In this document: piece after piece, positions 1 to 8,348 of the stretch
Numbering within the stretch: the first letter of the stretch is position 1
How the letters are laid out: each line of letters begins with the position of its first letter
Assembly: GCF_000247475.1 (NCBI RefSeq)
Contig: NZ_AHZC01000022.1
Span: 1-64,000 of the forward strand
Reading direction: 5' to 3'
Source: Rhizobium sp. PDO1-076
GTDB taxonomy: Bacteria; Pseudomonadota; Alphaproteobacteria; Rhizobiales; Rhizobiaceae
DNA: 64,000 nt
Notes under the pieces: generated by a model
What the model was told of the DNA's origin: nothing
What the model saw: only the letters and a program-made list of their open reading frames with translations
The model's database searches: none
Program-made: the position numbers and the translations under genes

Positions 1-1
1 C

Positions 2-85
2 TCCAACGATGCCTATGCGGATCTCGCCGGTGCATTGAAAGCGGCAGCCGGAGGGGCGCAGGGCGGAGCGAGGCAGAGGGGATGA
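2..85 (+). CDS. C-terminal tail of an upstream gene, probably flagellar export ATPase FliI (5' end outside window)
   Basis: An open frame runs from the window edge to a TGA at 83-85 and ends in an Ala/Gly-rich tail after a stretch reading S-N-D-A-Y-A-D-L-A-G. FliI proteins often end with an acidic/aromatic 'Y-x-D-L-A' helix, and in rhizobia fliI sits immediately before the membrane-protein gene that precedes flgB. The identity is therefore inferred from context plus a short resemblance. The stop overlaps the next start as ATGA, so the genes are probably translationally coupled. Confidence 0.4.
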   Translation, partial: SNDAYADLAGALKAAAGGAQGGARQRG

Positions 86-657
86 CCATGACCGATTTTG
101 ATGCCGATGAACCCGTTGCACCGATCAGGCCGGCGCCCATTCGCCGACGTGTTTCGTCTGTTGACCGGGTACTGGCGGCGACCGGTGTGGCGCTGGCCTG
201 CGCGGCTGCCTTCTTCCCCTGGTATGTCTTTTTCAACGAGGAGAAGTTCGGAGTTCGCGTTGCCGACTGGCAAAGCACGCGTGACCTGCCGGAAGGGCCT
301 GGCCGTAACGTGTTCAGTGTCTCGCCGCTGGCCTTGGTCGACAATGACGACGAAAATGCCGGCGAGGGCAGCAATCCCCCGGCTGTCGATCAGATCGTCA
401 CGGCAACCGTGCCGACGCTTGGCAAGGAACGTCCGCAGGGGCTGGACGTGCCTGCCGCCCAGCCGTTTCCCGGTCAGAGCGGTTTCCGCCTGCTGCATGT
501 CGCCAACGGCCGTGCGCTGATCGAGGACGGCGGCACGATGTTCATGGTACGTGTCGGTTCGATTCTGCCCGACAACAGCCGCGTCGCGACGCTGGAGCAA
601 CGTGACGGCAAATGGGTCATCGTGACCTCCAAGGGCGATATATATCAGAACAACTAA
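82..657 (+). CDS. Conserved membrane protein of the flagellar locus, GspC/PilP-like C-terminus
   Basis: This is a 191-residue protein of unknown function. It has an acidic/basic N-terminus, one membrane segment at about residues 29-51, and a periplasmic part. The last 45 residues have the pattern 'G-R-A-L-I-E-D-G-G ... V-R-V-G-S-I-L-P ... V-A-T-L-E', which resembles the small beta domains of GspC and PilP of secretion and pilus machines. That resemblance is by eye only. It lies between the putative fliI tail (ATGA overlap) and flgB, so a role in flagellar assembly is inferred. ATG at 88 is an alternative start, six bases after a GAGGGG ribosome site. Confidence 0.7.
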   Translation: MTMTDFDADEPVAPIRPAPIRRRVSSVDRVLAATGVALACAAAFFPWYVFFNEEKFGVRVADWQSTRDLPEGPGRNVFSVSPLALVDNDDENAGEGSNPPAVDQIVTATVPTLGKERPQGLDVPAAQPFPGQSGFRLLHVANGRALIEDGGTMFMVRVGSILPDNSRVATLEQRDGKWVIVTSKGDIYQNN

Positions 658-658
658 A

Positions 659-688
659 CTTGTGTGGGTGGGGCAAGTCCCACGCAAG
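659..688 (+). promoter_or_regulatory. Hairpin between the membrane-protein gene and flgB
   Basis: CTTGTGTGGG (659-668) can pair with CCCACGCAAG (679-688), ten pairs including one G-U, around a ten-base loop. No T-run follows, so it is more likely an mRNA processing or stability element than a terminator. It sits in the only sizeable gap at the head of the basal-body operon, so a promoter for flgB may also lie here. Confidence 0.45.
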
Positions 689-733
689 ATTACTGGCCTA
701 GGCTCCGAGTGGTAAAAAGACGGAGTAACGCCC

Positions 734-1129
734 ATGAACCCAATCCAGTTGTTCGAGCTGGCTTCCCGACAGGCCGAATGGCTTTCGGTGCGTCAGCAGG
801 TTGTGGCAGGCAATATCGCCAACGCCAGCACCCCCAAATATCTGGCTAAGGACATCACCCCGTTCAGCGCAGTGCTGGACAATACGGCGATGGTACAGCA
901 CATGGCCGTGACCCAGCCCGGTCATATGGCGTCGAACGATATCAGCGCCGACAATATCGACATCGAGGAGTCAGAGCTCAACGACGAGATCGGCATCCAG
1001 GAATCGGGCAACTCCGTCGCTATCTCTGAAGAATTGTCCAAGACCGGCGAGATCAAGCGTCAGCATGAGCTGAACACCTCGCTGATGAGTTCCTTCCATC
1101 GCATGATGTTGATGACGGTGAAACGCTGA
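734..1129 (+). CDS. flgB: Flagellar basal-body rod protein FlgB
   Basis: A 131-residue protein of normal FlgB length. FlgB is a proximal rod subunit that crosses the periplasm. The N-terminus carries the rod/hook family motif ([11 protein letters not shown] at about residues 24-34). The C-terminal amphipathic helix '[13 protein letters not shown]' is typical of axial proteins. Axial proteins lack cleaved signals and leave through the flagellar export gate encoded further on. The stop shares one base with the flgC start (TGATG), so the two are coupled. Confidence 0.95.
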   Translation: MNPIQLFELASRQAEWLSVRQQVVAGNIANASTPKYLAKDITPFSAVLDNTAMVQHMAVTQPGHMASNDISADNIDIEESELNDEIGIQESGNSVAISEELSKTGEIKRQHELNTSLMSSFHRMMLMTVKR

Positions 1130-1551
1130 TGACCGATCCTTTAAGTGCAGCCCTGAAAATTGCCGGCAGTGGTCTGGAAGCCCAGTCCACCCGCATGCGC
1201 ATCGTCTCGGAAAACATCGCCAACGCGCGTTCGACCGGCGACACCCCCGGCGCCGATCCTTACCGCCGCAAGACCATCACCTTCGGCAGCGAGCTCGACA
1301 AGGTGTCCGGCGCGCAGGTGATCGAGGTCGAGAAGCTTGGCTTCGACAAGTCCGATTTCATCGAGGAATACGATCCGGGCAATCCGGCCGCCGATGAACG
1401 CGGCGTCGTCAAGATGCCGAACGTCAACGTGCTCATCGAAATGGGTGACATGCGCGAGACCAACCGAACCTATGAAGCCAATCTGCAGACCATCAAGCAG
1501 ACGCGCGACATGATTTCCCAGACCATCTCACTGCTGAAGGCTTCGCAATGA
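1129..1551 (+). CDS. flgC: Flagellar basal-body rod protein FlgC
   Basis: A 140-residue rod subunit. Near residues 20-35 it has the axial-protein motif '[13 protein letters not shown]'. Its C-terminus '[12 protein letters not shown]' is the conserved FlgC/FlgG-type terminal helix. FlgC builds the proximal rod with FlgB and FlgF. It starts on the last base of flgB and its stop overlaps fliE by four bases, so flgB-flgC-fliE behave as one translational unit, which matches their fixed stoichiometry in the basal body. Confidence 0.95.
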   Translation: MTDPLSAALKIAGSGLEAQSTRMRIVSENIANARSTGDTPGADPYRRKTITFGSELDKVSGAQVIEVEKLGFDKSDFIEEYDPGNPAADERGVVKMPNVNVLIEMGDMRETNRTYEANLQTIKQTRDMISQTISLLKASQ

Positions 1552-1901
1552 TTGATTCCATTTCCGGCGTAAGCGCATTTTCCAAGTCGATGGGTCTTGA
1601 TTCGCTGACCACCGAACTCTCCACCTTCGACATGTCGACCCAGGGTGTTGCGACAGCTGGCCTGACGCCCGGCATGTCGGCCGGCGAGACATTTCTTTCG
1701 ACCCTCAACAGCATGGCCACCGAAGCCGTCGGCAACCTGAAGCAGGCCGAGCAGACCTCGTTCGATGGCATGACCGGCAAGGCGAACACCCGCGAGGTTG
1801 TCGACGCCGTGATGTCGGCCGAGCAATCGCTGCAGACGGCGATCGCCTTCCGCGACAAGATCGTCAGCGCCTATCTCGAAATCACGAAGATGCAGATTTA
1901 G
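1548..1901 (+). CDS. fliE: Flagellar hook-basal body complex protein FliE
   Basis: A 117-residue protein. FliE is the adaptor joining the MS ring to the rod and is an early export substrate. The family C-terminal signature is visible at about residues 78-110 ([18 protein letters not shown]), followed by 'F-R-D-K-I-V-S-A-Y'. The N-terminal half is low in conservation, as expected for FliE. It starts with ATGA overlapping the flgC stop. An 18-base gap separates it from flgG. Confidence 0.93.
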   Translation: MIDSISGVSAFSKSMGLDSLTTELSTFDMSTQGVATAGLTPGMSAGETFLSTLNSMATEAVGNLKQAEQTSFDGMTGKANTREVVDAVMSAEQSLQTAIAFRDKIVSAYLEITKMQI

Positions 1902-1919
1902 TAAGCAGGGAACGGACAC

Positions 1920-2708
1920 ATGAGAGCTCTTGCCATCGCAGCGACAGGTATGGACGCCCAGCAGACGAATCTGGAAGTCATCGCCAACAACATCGCCAAC
2001 ATCAACACCACCGGCTTCAAGCGGGCGCGTGCTGAATTTACCGACCTGCTGTACCAGACCGAACGCGCCCAGGGCGTGCCGAACCGCGCCAACCAGGCGA
2101 TCGTGCCGGAAGGCGCCAATATCGGTCTTGGCGTGCAGACGGCCGCCGTCCGCAACATTCATACGCAGGGCGAACTGACTCAGACTGGCAACGAACTCGA
2201 CATGTCGCTGGTCGGTCGTGGCTGGTTCCAGGTCGAATCGCCGGATGGCACGACCCTCTACAGCCGCTCGGGCGCATTCAACATGAACGCCGAGGGTCAG
2301 CTGGTCACCATCGACGGCTATCTCGTCACCCCGCAGATCACCATTCCGCAGGATGCCAGCGAAGTTGTCATCAGCCGCACCGGTCAGGTCCAGGCACGCA
2401 TAGGCAACGATTCCGACTATACCGATCTCGGTCAGCTGACGATCGCAAACTTTGTCAACGAAGCCGGCCTGAAGCCGCTTGGCGACAACCTAGTGGCCGA
2501 GACGGCAGCGTCGGGCGAAGCGATTGTCGGCGTGCCGGAAGATCCGGGCTTTGGCTATATCAAGCAGGGCTATCTGGAATCGTCGAACGTCGATTCCGTC
2601 AAGGAAATCACGGACATGATCTCGGCACAGCGTGCCTATGAGATGAATTCCAAGGTCATCCAGACCGCCGACGAGATGGCTCAGATCGTCAGCAAGAACC
2701 TGAAGTAA
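1920..2708 (+). CDS. flgG: Flagellar distal rod protein FlgG
   Basis: A 262-residue protein, the normal FlgG length. The N-terminus has '[13 protein letters not shown]' and the axial motif '[15 protein letters not shown]'. The C-terminus '[13 protein letters not shown]' is the family hallmark. FlgG forms the distal rod that passes through the P and L rings, whose genes (flgI, flgH) follow. An in-frame ATG directly after 'ggacac' gives the family-typical N-terminus. Confidence 0.97.
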   Translation: MRALAIAATGMDAQQTNLEVIANNIANINTTGFKRARAEFTDLLYQTERAQGVPNRANQAIVPEGANIGLGVQTAAVRNIHTQGELTQTGNELDMSLVGRGWFQVESPDGTTLYSRSGAFNMNAEGQLVTIDGYLVTPQITIPQDASEVVISRTGQVQARIGNDSDYTDLGQLTIANFVNEAGLKPLGDNLVAETAASGEAIVGVPEDPGFGYIKQGYLESSNVDSVKEITDMISAQRAYEMNSKVIQTADEMAQIVSKNLK

Positions 2709-2725
2709 GGCAACTGGAGGCAAAC

Positions 2726-3199
2726 ATGAAGTTTCGCCGGAAAATCGGGAATGCAATTCGGGCTGTGGCGCTTGTCACAGCATCCGTCATGGGCATCGGC
2801 GCGGCGCTTGCGCAGGGAACCGCTGTCGTCCCCACCCAGATCATCTATCCCGGCGAGACCATCTCGGCCGCGCAGGTCAACGAGGTCGAGGTAACCAACC
2901 CCAACCTGACCGGCGGTTATGCACGCACCAAGGCGGAAGTTGTCGGCATGGTATCGAAGCGCACGCTTCTGCCGGGCCGCACCATTCCGACCAGCGGCCT
3001 GCGCGAAGCCTTCGCCATCAAGCGCGGTGCCAGCGTTCGTCTGACTTTCGCCATTGGCAACATGGTGATCAGCGCCGCCGGCACGCCCATGGTCGATGCC
3101 ACGGTCGGCGAGGTCATCAAGGTGCGCAACATTGATTCCGGCACGATCGTCACAGGCACGGTCATGGCCGATGGGACAGTACAGGTGATGGCGAAATGA
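2726..3199 (+). CDS. flgA: Flagellar P-ring assembly chaperone FlgA
   Basis: A 157-residue secreted protein. An N-terminal signal peptide (basic K-F-R-R-K followed by a hydrophobic stretch ending in A-L-A near residue 29) sends it to the periplasm. The mature part is a SAF-type beta-clip with 'K-R-T-L-L-P-G-R-T-I', and it ends in 'G-T-V-M-A-D-G-T-V-Q-V'. FlgA helps FlgI assemble into the P ring. The flgI gene follows with a four-base ATGA overlap. This is the short form of FlgA, usual in alphaproteobacteria. Confidence 0.93.
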   Translation: MKFRRKIGNAIRAVALVTASVMGIGAALAQGTAVVPTQIIYPGETISAAQVNEVEVTNPNLTGGYARTKAEVVGMVSKRTLLPGRTIPTSGLREAFAIKRGASVRLTFAIGNMVISAAGTPMVDATVGEVIKVRNIDSGTIVTGTVMADGTVQVMAK

Positions 3200-4317
3200 A
3201 GTTGTTTGCATCATCACGGATCGCCCTGTGTGTGCTGGCTCTGGTGCTGACGCCGTTTGAGTCTGCCATTGCCGCCAATTCGCGCATCAAGGATATCGCA
3301 TCCCTGCAGTCGGGACGGGACAATCAGCTGATCGGCTACGGCCTGATCGTCGGCCTGCAGGGCACTGGCGACAGCCTGCGCTCGTCGCCGTTTACCGATC
3401 AGTCGATGCGCGCCATGCTGCAGAACCTCGGCATCTCGACCCAGGGCGGCCAGTCCAACGCCAAGAACGTTGCTGCCGTCATGGTCACGGCAAACCTGCC
3501 GCCCTTTTCCAGCCCCGGCAGCCGCATCGATGCGAATGTCAGCTCGCTCGGCGATTCGACCTCGCTGCGCGGCGGCACGCTGATCATGACGTCGCTGACA
3601 GGCGCCGACGGCCAGATCTATGCCGTCGCCCAGGGCTCGGTCATCGTGTCCGGCTTCAATGCGCAAGGCGATGCGGCCTCCGTGCAGGAAGGCATCACCA
3701 CCTCCGGACGCGTCCCCGGTGGTGCGATCATCGAGCGCGAGCTGCCATCCAAGTTCAAGGATTCGGTCAACCTGGTGCTGCAGCTACGTAATCCCGACTT
3801 CACCACCTCCTTGCGCATTGCCGACACGATCAACGCCTATGCCGCCGCCAACTACGGCGCACCGATCGCCGAGGCCCGCGACAGCCAGGAAGTGGTGGTC
3901 CAGAAACCGCGCACGGCCGATCTCGCCCGCCTGATGGCGGATGTCGAAAATCTCGTGGTCGCGACCGATTCTCCGGCCAAGGTCGTAATCAACGAGCGCA
4001 CGGGCACGATCGTCATCGGCGCCGAGGTTCGTGTCTCGCGTGTTGCCGTGAGCTACGGAACGCTGACGGTCCAGGTGACGGAGACGCCACAGGTCATCCA
4101 GCCCGAGCCGTTTTCACGCGGCGAGACCGCGGTGCAGGAACAGACGGACATCATCACGCAGAAGACCGGCGACAAGGTGGTGATCGTCGACGGGCCTGAC
4201 CTGAGAACCCTTGTCAGCGGCCTTAACAGCATCGGCGTCAAGCCGGACGGCATTATCGCCATCCTCCAGGGCATCAAGTCCGCCGGCGCCCTACAAGCGG
4301 AGCTTGTCCTGCAATGA
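3196..4317 (+). CDS. flgI: Flagellar P-ring protein FlgI
   Basis: A 373-residue protein with a signal peptide (residues 1 to about 27). Family blocks are clear: 'R-I-K-D-I-A-S-L-Q' after cleavage, 'L-I-G-Y-G-L-I-V-G-L-Q-G-T-G-D', and the C-terminal 'L-N-S-I-G-V-K-P-D-G-I-I-A-I-L-Q-G-I-K-S-A-G-A-L' region (quoted in part). FlgI forms the periplasmic peptidoglycan-level ring around the rod. It overlaps flgA upstream and motE downstream by four bases each. Confidence 0.97.
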   Translation: MKLFASSRIALCVLALVLTPFESAIAANSRIKDIASLQSGRDNQLIGYGLIVGLQGTGDSLRSSPFTDQSMRAMLQNLGISTQGGQSNAKNVAAVMVTANLPPFSSPGSRIDANVSSLGDSTSLRGGTLIMTSLTGADGQIYAVAQGSVIVSGFNAQGDAASVQEGITTSGRVPGGAIIERELPSKFKDSVNLVLQLRNPDFTTSLRIADTINAYAAANYGAPIAEARDSQEVVVQKPRTADLARLMADVENLVVATDSPAKVVINERTGTIVIGAEVRVSRVAVSYGTLTVQVTETPQVIQPEPFSRGETAVQEQTDIITQKTGDKVVIVDGPDLRTLVSGLNSIGVKPDGIIAILQGIKSAGALQAELVLQ

Positions 4318-4844
4318 CACAGTCCAGGCATTTTCTCTCGCTGCCTCCGATCCTGCGCAACGGCCTGATCGTTTGTGCGATCGCCGTGCTGCCCGTTTTT
4401 GCCGACAACGCCGTCGGCCAGCAGCCGGTGAACCCGAGCGACGCCGAGATCCAGCAGTTCTGCACCGGGATCGCCGATGCCGCGCGCGACCAGCGCTATC
4501 TGTTGCAGAAGCAGGAACTGGAAAAGCTGCAGGCCGATGTCGACAGCCGCATCGCGGTTCTCGAAACCCGACGGGCCGAATACGAAGACTGGCTGTCGCG
4601 CCGCAACGAATTCATGAAGCAGGCCGAAGGCCAGCTGATCGAGATCTACAAGAAGATGGCGCCGGATGCGGCAGCACCGCAGCTCGAGGAGACGAATGTC
4701 ATCCTTGCTGCTGCGATCATCATGAAGCTGCCGCCGCGCCAGTCGAGCCTCATCCTTACTGAAATGCAGCCGGACAAGGCCGCCAAGGTCGCCGCGATCA
4801 TGTCGAGTGCCGGTGATTCCACTACGTCGAAGGATCCATCATGA
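4314..4844 (+). CDS. motE: Periplasmic motility chaperone MotE
   Basis: A 176-residue protein with an N-terminal signal peptide and a helical, Glu/Arg-rich middle. The C-terminal segment (about residues 120-165) resembles the MgtE N-domain, with 'L-P-P-R-Q-S-S-L-I-L-T-E-M-Q-P-D-K-A'. In Sinorhizobium meliloti the gene in this position between flgI and flgH is motE, whose product is a periplasmic chaperone stabilising MotC. MotC is encoded at 13958-15268 here, which supports the call. It overlaps flgI and flgH by four bases each. Confidence 0.88.
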   Translation: MTQSRHFLSLPPILRNGLIVCAIAVLPVFADNAVGQQPVNPSDAEIQQFCTGIADAARDQRYLLQKQELEKLQADVDSRIAVLETRRAEYEDWLSRRNEFMKQAEGQLIEIYKKMAPDAAAPQLEETNVILAAAIIMKLPPRQSSLILTEMQPDKAAKVAAIMSSAGDSTTSKDPS

Positions 4845-5554
4845 ACAAGCGTTCCCCGGCATTGCTGGCTGTTCTGTTTCTTGCCGGCTGCCAGAGCCAG
4901 ACCGTCAAGGAAATCGGCAACGCACCTGCGATGAGCCCGATCGGATCCGGCCTGCGTTTCAGCCAGACGCCGCAGATGGCCTTGTATCCCAAGCAACCGC
5001 AGGCCACCGCCAGCGGCTATTCGCTGTGGAGCGACAGCCAGTCGGCCCTGTTCAAGGATGCCCGCGCCCTCAACGTCGGCGACATCCTGACGGTAAACAT
5101 CCAGATCAACGACAAGGCATCGTTCGAAAACGAAACCGATCGCAGCCGCACCAATTCGAGCGGTCTGAGCTGGTCGACGGCCGTTGATCTGTTCGGCAAC
5201 GAGATCCCGGCAACCACCGGCGACCTGAGCTCCGGTTCCGACACCAGCACCCAGGGCAAGGGTACGACGGAACGCTCGGAAAAGCTGACCCTGCTGGTTG
5301 CAGCCGTCGTCACCGGCATCCTTGAAAACGGCAATCTGCTGATCAGCGGCTCGCAGGAAGTGCGCGTCAATCACGAGATCCGCATTCTCAACGTCGCCGG
5401 TATCGTGCGACCGCAGGATGTCGATGCCGACAACACGATTTCCTACGAGCGCATCGCCGAGGCGCGCATCTCCTACGGTGGCCGCGGCCGCCTGACCGAA
5501 GTGCAGCAGCCGCCCGTCGGCCAGCAGGTGGTCGATCTGTTCTCGCCGTTCTGA
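4841..5554 (+). CDS. flgH: Flagellar L-ring lipoprotein FlgH
   Basis: A 237-residue protein with a lipoprotein signal: lipobox L-A-G-C with Cys17 as the predicted lipidation site. Family features are 'S-L-W-S-D-S-Q-S-A-L-F-K-D-A-R-A' and the C-terminal stretch 'Y-E-R-I-A-E-A-R-I-S-Y-G-G-R-G'. FlgH makes the outer-membrane L ring. It is translationally coupled to motE. A 39-base gap with its own ribosome site follows before fliL. Confidence 0.96.
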   Translation: MNKRSPALLAVLFLAGCQSQTVKEIGNAPAMSPIGSGLRFSQTPQMALYPKQPQATASGYSLWSDSQSALFKDARALNVGDILTVNIQINDKASFENETDRSRTNSSGLSWSTAVDLFGNEIPATTGDLSSGSDTSTQGKGTTERSEKLTLLVAAVVTGILENGNLLISGSQEVRVNHEIRILNVAGIVRPQDVDADNTISYERIAEARISYGGRGRLTEVQQPPVGQQVVDLFSPF

Positions 5555-5593
5555 CGGCGGGAAAGCAAGACAGAGCAGGAACGGCAAGGTCCG

Positions 5594-6109
5594 ATGGAAC
5601 AAAACGAAGAGCCCACAGGCAAGAAGAAATCCGGCCTCATGACACTGCTCGTGCCGCTGGTCGTGCTGACCGTCGCAGGCGGCGGCGGCGGCTGGGTTAT
5701 CGGCAATATGTTGGCACCACAGGTGAAGCTGTCGGAAGATGCCGCGAAGGCAGCCGAGGCAGCGCCGGCCGCCGGCCATGGCGATGCAAAGAAGGAAGAG
5801 GGACTTCCCAAGATTGCCACCGAAGCCAATGGCATCGTCCAGCTGGAGCCGATCACGACAAATCTCGCATACCCGTCGGAAAACTGGATCCGGCTGGAAC
5901 TTGCGCTGATGTTCAACGGCGCGCCCGACGTCAAGATTGCCGAAGACGTGCATCAGGACATCATGGCCTATCTCAGAACCGTCTCGTTACAACAGGTCGA
6001 AGGGCCGCGCGGCTTCCAATATCTCAAGGATGACATCCAGGAGCGTGTTGACCTACGCTCCGAAGGGCGCGTATCGAAGGTGATGTTCAGGACGTTTGTG
6101 ATCGAATGA
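5594..6109 (+). CDS. fliL: Flagellar basal-body associated protein FliL
   Basis: A 171-residue protein with one membrane anchor (about residues 14-40, unusually Gly-rich) and a periplasmic domain. The C-terminal domain contains 'L-E-P-I-T-T-N-L-A', the 'E-D-V-H-Q-D-I-M-A-Y-L-R' helix and 'G-F-Q-Y-L-K-D-D-I'. This is the alphaproteobacterial FliL pattern. FliL surrounds the stator units and supports torque. It overlaps fliP by four bases. A second protein with a FliL-like C-terminus is encoded at 28147-28686. Confidence 0.93.
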   Translation: MEQNEEPTGKKKSGLMTLLVPLVVLTVAGGGGGWVIGNMLAPQVKLSEDAAKAAEAAPAAGHGDAKKEEGLPKIATEANGIVQLEPITTNLAYPSENWIRLELALMFNGAPDVKIAEDVHQDIMAYLRTVSLQQVEGPRGFQYLKDDIQERVDLRSEGRVSKVMFRTFVIE

Positions 6110-6843
6110 TTCGATTTTTTCTTGTTGCCGCTGTCATGATGATGGCGCCGGAAATTGCGCATGCGCAGCAGTTTCCGACGGAGATCTTCAATACGCCGAT
6201 CGATGGATCGGTGGCGGCCTGGATTATCCGTACCTTTGGTCTGTTGACCATCCTGTCGGTTGCCCCTGGCATCCTGATCATGGTCACCAGCTTCCCGCGT
6301 TTCCTGATCGCCTTTTCGATCCTGCGCTCGGGCATGGGTCTTGCGACAACACCCTCCAACATGATCCTCACCAGCATGGCGCTGTTCATGACCTTCTATG
6401 TCATGGCGCCGACCATGGATCAGTCTTGGCGAACCGGCGTCCAGCCGCTGTTGGCTAACCAGATCAACGAGGCCGAGGCGGTGGCGCTGATTGCCGAGCC
6501 CTTCCGCACTTTCATGACGGCAAATACGCGTGACAAGGATCTGCGGCTGTTCGTCGATATCGCCAATGAACGCGGCCAGGCCACGGTCACCGGCGACAAG
6601 GTCGACTACCGCGTGCTCGTTCCGGCCTTCATGCTGTCGGAAATCCGTCGTGGCTTTGAGATCGGCTTTCTGATCGTTTTGCCCTTCCTCGTCATCGATA
6701 TGGTGGTCGCCACGATCACCATGGCCATGGGCATGATGATGCTGCCCCCGACCTCGATTTCGCTGCCTTTCAAGATCCTGTTTTTCGTCCTAATCGATGG
6801 TTGGAACCTGCTGGTCGGCAGCCTGGTGCGCTCCTTCGTCTGA
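6106..6843 (+). CDS. fliP: Flagellar export gate protein FliP
   Basis: A 245-residue integral membrane protein with a cleavable-type N-terminal signal (ends near 'A-H-A-Q-Q'). It carries family blocks 'S-F-P-R-F-L-I-A-F-S-I-L-R' and 'P-T-S-I-S-L-P-F-K-I-L-F-F', followed by 'D-G-W-N-L-L'. FliP is the main subunit of the export gate, with FliQ and FliR encoded about 17-20 kb downstream. It is the last gene of the first operon; a 237-base gap leads to the flagellins. Confidence 0.97.
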   Translation: MIRFFLVAAVMMMAPEIAHAQQFPTEIFNTPIDGSVAAWIIRTFGLLTILSVAPGILIMVTSFPRFLIAFSILRSGMGLATTPSNMILTSMALFMTFYVMAPTMDQSWRTGVQPLLANQINEAEAVALIAEPFRTFMTANTRDKDLRLFVDIANERGQATVTGDKVDYRVLVPAFMLSEIRRGFEIGFLIVLPFLVIDMVVATITMAMGMMMLPPTSISLPFKILFFVLIDGWNLLVGSLVRSFV

Positions 6844-7043
6844 CCCTTAAAAAATTGTTTACCACTTCCCTTGCGGCGTTGTTTACCAAGGATTTATCCA
6901 GCTTTATCGATCCCTAATTTGTTAAGGTGTTGGCAATACTTGGCGGTCAGTTTGGTCCTCACACGAAGGGTCTGGTAGACGAAAAAATCGCTACCGAATG
7001 GCATGATGCCGAACTGTCGTAGCCGGTAATTTCCAGTCCGGTA
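6844..7043 (+). promoter_or_regulatory. Upstream region of the first flagellin gene
   Basis: This is an AT-richer spacer than its surroundings and no gene is seen in it. A direct repeat TTGTTTACC occurs at 6855-6863 and 6879-6887, 24 bases apart, and GTTAAGG occurs near 6921. GCCGAAC near 7009 resembles the -10 half of a flagellar sigma-28 promoter, but the -35 half is not convincing. The transcription start therefore cannot be fixed by eye. Confidence 0.4.
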
Positions 7044-7074
7044 TGTCCCCATTAGTATCTTGTTTTAAGGGACA
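7044..7074 (+). promoter_or_regulatory. Leader hairpin pairing the Shine-Dalgarno of the first flagellin
   Basis: TGTCCC (7044-7049) pairs perfectly with GGGACA (7069-7074), enclosing 19 bases. The 3' arm contains the ribosome site AAGGGA for the ATG at 7081. The upstream CCGG-T-ATG block (7038-7045) is shared with the other flagellin leaders. Folding would hide the ribosome site, as expected for a translational switch. Confidence 0.55.
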
Positions 7075-7080
7075 AAAAAC

Positions 7081-7986
7081 ATGGCCAGCATTCTGACCAA
7101 CACCAACGCTATGTCTGCACTTTCGACGCTGCGTTCGATCTCCGCCAACATGGAATCCACCCAGAACGCGATCTCCACGGGCAAGAGCGTTGCATCTGCT
7201 TCGGACAACGCTGCGTACTGGTCGATCTCGACCACGATGAAGTCCGACAACATGGCTCTCGGCGCAGTCTCCGACGCGCTCGGCCTCGGCGCTGCCAAGG
7301 TTGACACGGCCTATGCCGGTATGGACGCCGCCATCGACGTCGTAACCGAAATCAAGGCCAAGCTCGTCGCCGCCAAGGAACAGGGTGTCGACAAGGAAAA
7401 GATCCAGGAAGAAATCTCGCAGCTTCAGGATCAGCTGACTTCGATCGCCGAATCCGCTTCGTTCAACGGCCAGAATTGGCTGGCGAATGAAGGTGGCGAC
7501 GTGACAGTCATCACCGGCTTTGTCCGCGCTGCCGACAACACGGTCACCGTCAAGTCGAGCACGATCACGCTGGACGACACCAACATGCTGTTCAGCGCTG
7601 ACGCAGCTGGCGTTATCGACGAAGCAACCGGCATCCTGGGTGCCAACGGCACGGCCTCGTCGTCGAGCATCGTCGGCTTCGAAATCGACAACGACACCGA
7701 CTCCGCTACGCTCGACAACCTGCTTACCGACGTTGAAACCGCTCTGACCAGCATGGTCAGCGCCGGCGCAACGCTCGGCTCGCTGTCCAGCCGTATCGAT
7801 CTGCAGTCCGAGTTTGCAGACAAGCTTTCCGACGCCATCGAAACCGGCATCGGCCGTCTCGTCGACGCCGACATGAACGAAGAATCGACCCGCCTCAAGG
7901 CCCTGCAGACCCAGCAGCAGCTGGCGATCCAGGCTCTGTCGATCGCCAACAGCGACTCGCAGAACATCCTGTCGCTCTTCCGTTAA
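7081..7986 (+). CDS. flaA: Flagellin FlaA
   Basis: A 301-residue flagellin, the major filament subunit. The N-terminal D0/D1 coiled coil (M-A-S-I-L-T-N-T-N-A-M, then 'S-D-N-A-A-Y-W-S-I-S-T') is conserved. So is the C-terminal D0/D1 segment, with 'D-A-D-M-N-E-E-S-T-R-L-K-A-L' and 'I-L-S-L-F-R' at the end. The central variable domain is short, as in Agrobacterium flagellins. FlaA is the principal flagellin in this family; the letters here follow order only. The gene is expected to be under the FtcR cascade, with FlaF/FlbT acting on the mRNA. Confidence 0.95.
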   Translation: MASILTNTNAMSALSTLRSISANMESTQNAISTGKSVASASDNAAYWSISTTMKSDNMALGAVSDALGLGAAKVDTAYAGMDAAIDVVTEIKAKLVAAKEQGVDKEKIQEEISQLQDQLTSIAESASFNGQNWLANEGGDVTVITGFVRAADNTVTVKSSTITLDDTNMLFSADAAGVIDEATGILGANGTASSSSIVGFEIDNDTDSATLDNLLTDVETALTSMVSAGATLGSLSSRIDLQSEFADKLSDAIETGIGRLVDADMNEESTRLKALQTQQQLAIQALSIANSDSQNILSLFR

Positions 7987-7998
7987 TCGCAAGAACGG

Positions 7999-8018
7999 GC
8001 CGGCCCGTGAGGGCCGGC
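7999..8018 (+). other. Perfect hairpin just after flaA
   Basis: GCCGGCCC (7999-8006) pairs with GGGCCGGC (8011-8018) around a GTGA tetraloop. It starts 12 bases after the stop codon. No T-run follows, so it is likely a 3' stability or RNase-processing hairpin. The true terminator lies at 8116-8146. Confidence 0.6.
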
Positions 8019-8150
8019 TAAACTATCCCGACGCCGATATGCCTTGGTGGCTGACCAGAGGCGCGCGAAGGGAAAGCTTCAACACCCGGAGGCTGAACCG
8101 GGTAAGTGGCTGCGGAGGTCGCGTCTGGAAACAGACGCGACCTTTTCGTT
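8019..8150 (+). ncRNA. Possible flaA 3'-UTR-derived small RNA (candidate)
   Basis: Between the flaA-proximal hairpin and the next terminator lie about 100 bases with no reading frame. They contain a second hairpin, ACCCGG (8084-8089) with CCGGGT (8098-8103), and then the strong terminator. A long structured 3' UTR of this shape can yield a small RNA. No promoter or conservation evidence was available, so this is only a candidate. Confidence 0.2.
8116..8150 (+). terminator. Intrinsic terminator of flaA
   Basis: A twelve-base-pair stem, AGGTCGCGTCTG (8116-8127) with CAGACGCGACCT (8132-8143), is capped by a GAAA tetraloop and followed by TTTTCGTTTT. It is one of the strongest terminators in the window. 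Confidence 0.9.
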
Positions 8151-8348
8151 TTATTAAGCATTTTTTGTTACGCGCGCGTGCACGCGAAGATTGCAAGTTT
8201 TTATAGCGATCGGGCATCTCTTCGAATTGCCTTAGGCCTTCGTTAACCAACATGCGTTTATCTGAACGCATCGAAGGGGCGAGCTAACCATTCAAATTCA
8301 GCCGGTTAGCAGGCATGACGCTGTGCGCTTCTACCGGTGATACCGGAA
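8151..8348 (+). promoter_or_regulatory. Upstream region of the second flagellin gene
   Basis: A non-coding spacer containing GTTAACC at 8242-8248 and CTAACCA near 8284. A small hairpin CCGGT-GAT-ACCGG occupies about 8334-8346. No convincing promoter pair was found by eye. Confidence 0.35.

Noticed and set aside
664-849. A 61-codon frame at the start of flgB
   Set aside because: It overlaps the hairpin and the flgB coding start in another frame and has no ribosome site.
4646-5953. A 435-codon open frame on the minus strand
   Set aside because: It lies opposite motE, flgH and fliL, has no ribosome site or recognisable domain, and is explained by the GC-rich third positions of the real genes.
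6931-6944. TGGCAATACTTGGC before flaA as a sigma-54 promoter
   Set aside because: The GG-to-GC spacing is wrong for a -24/-12 element, so the resemblance is accidental.
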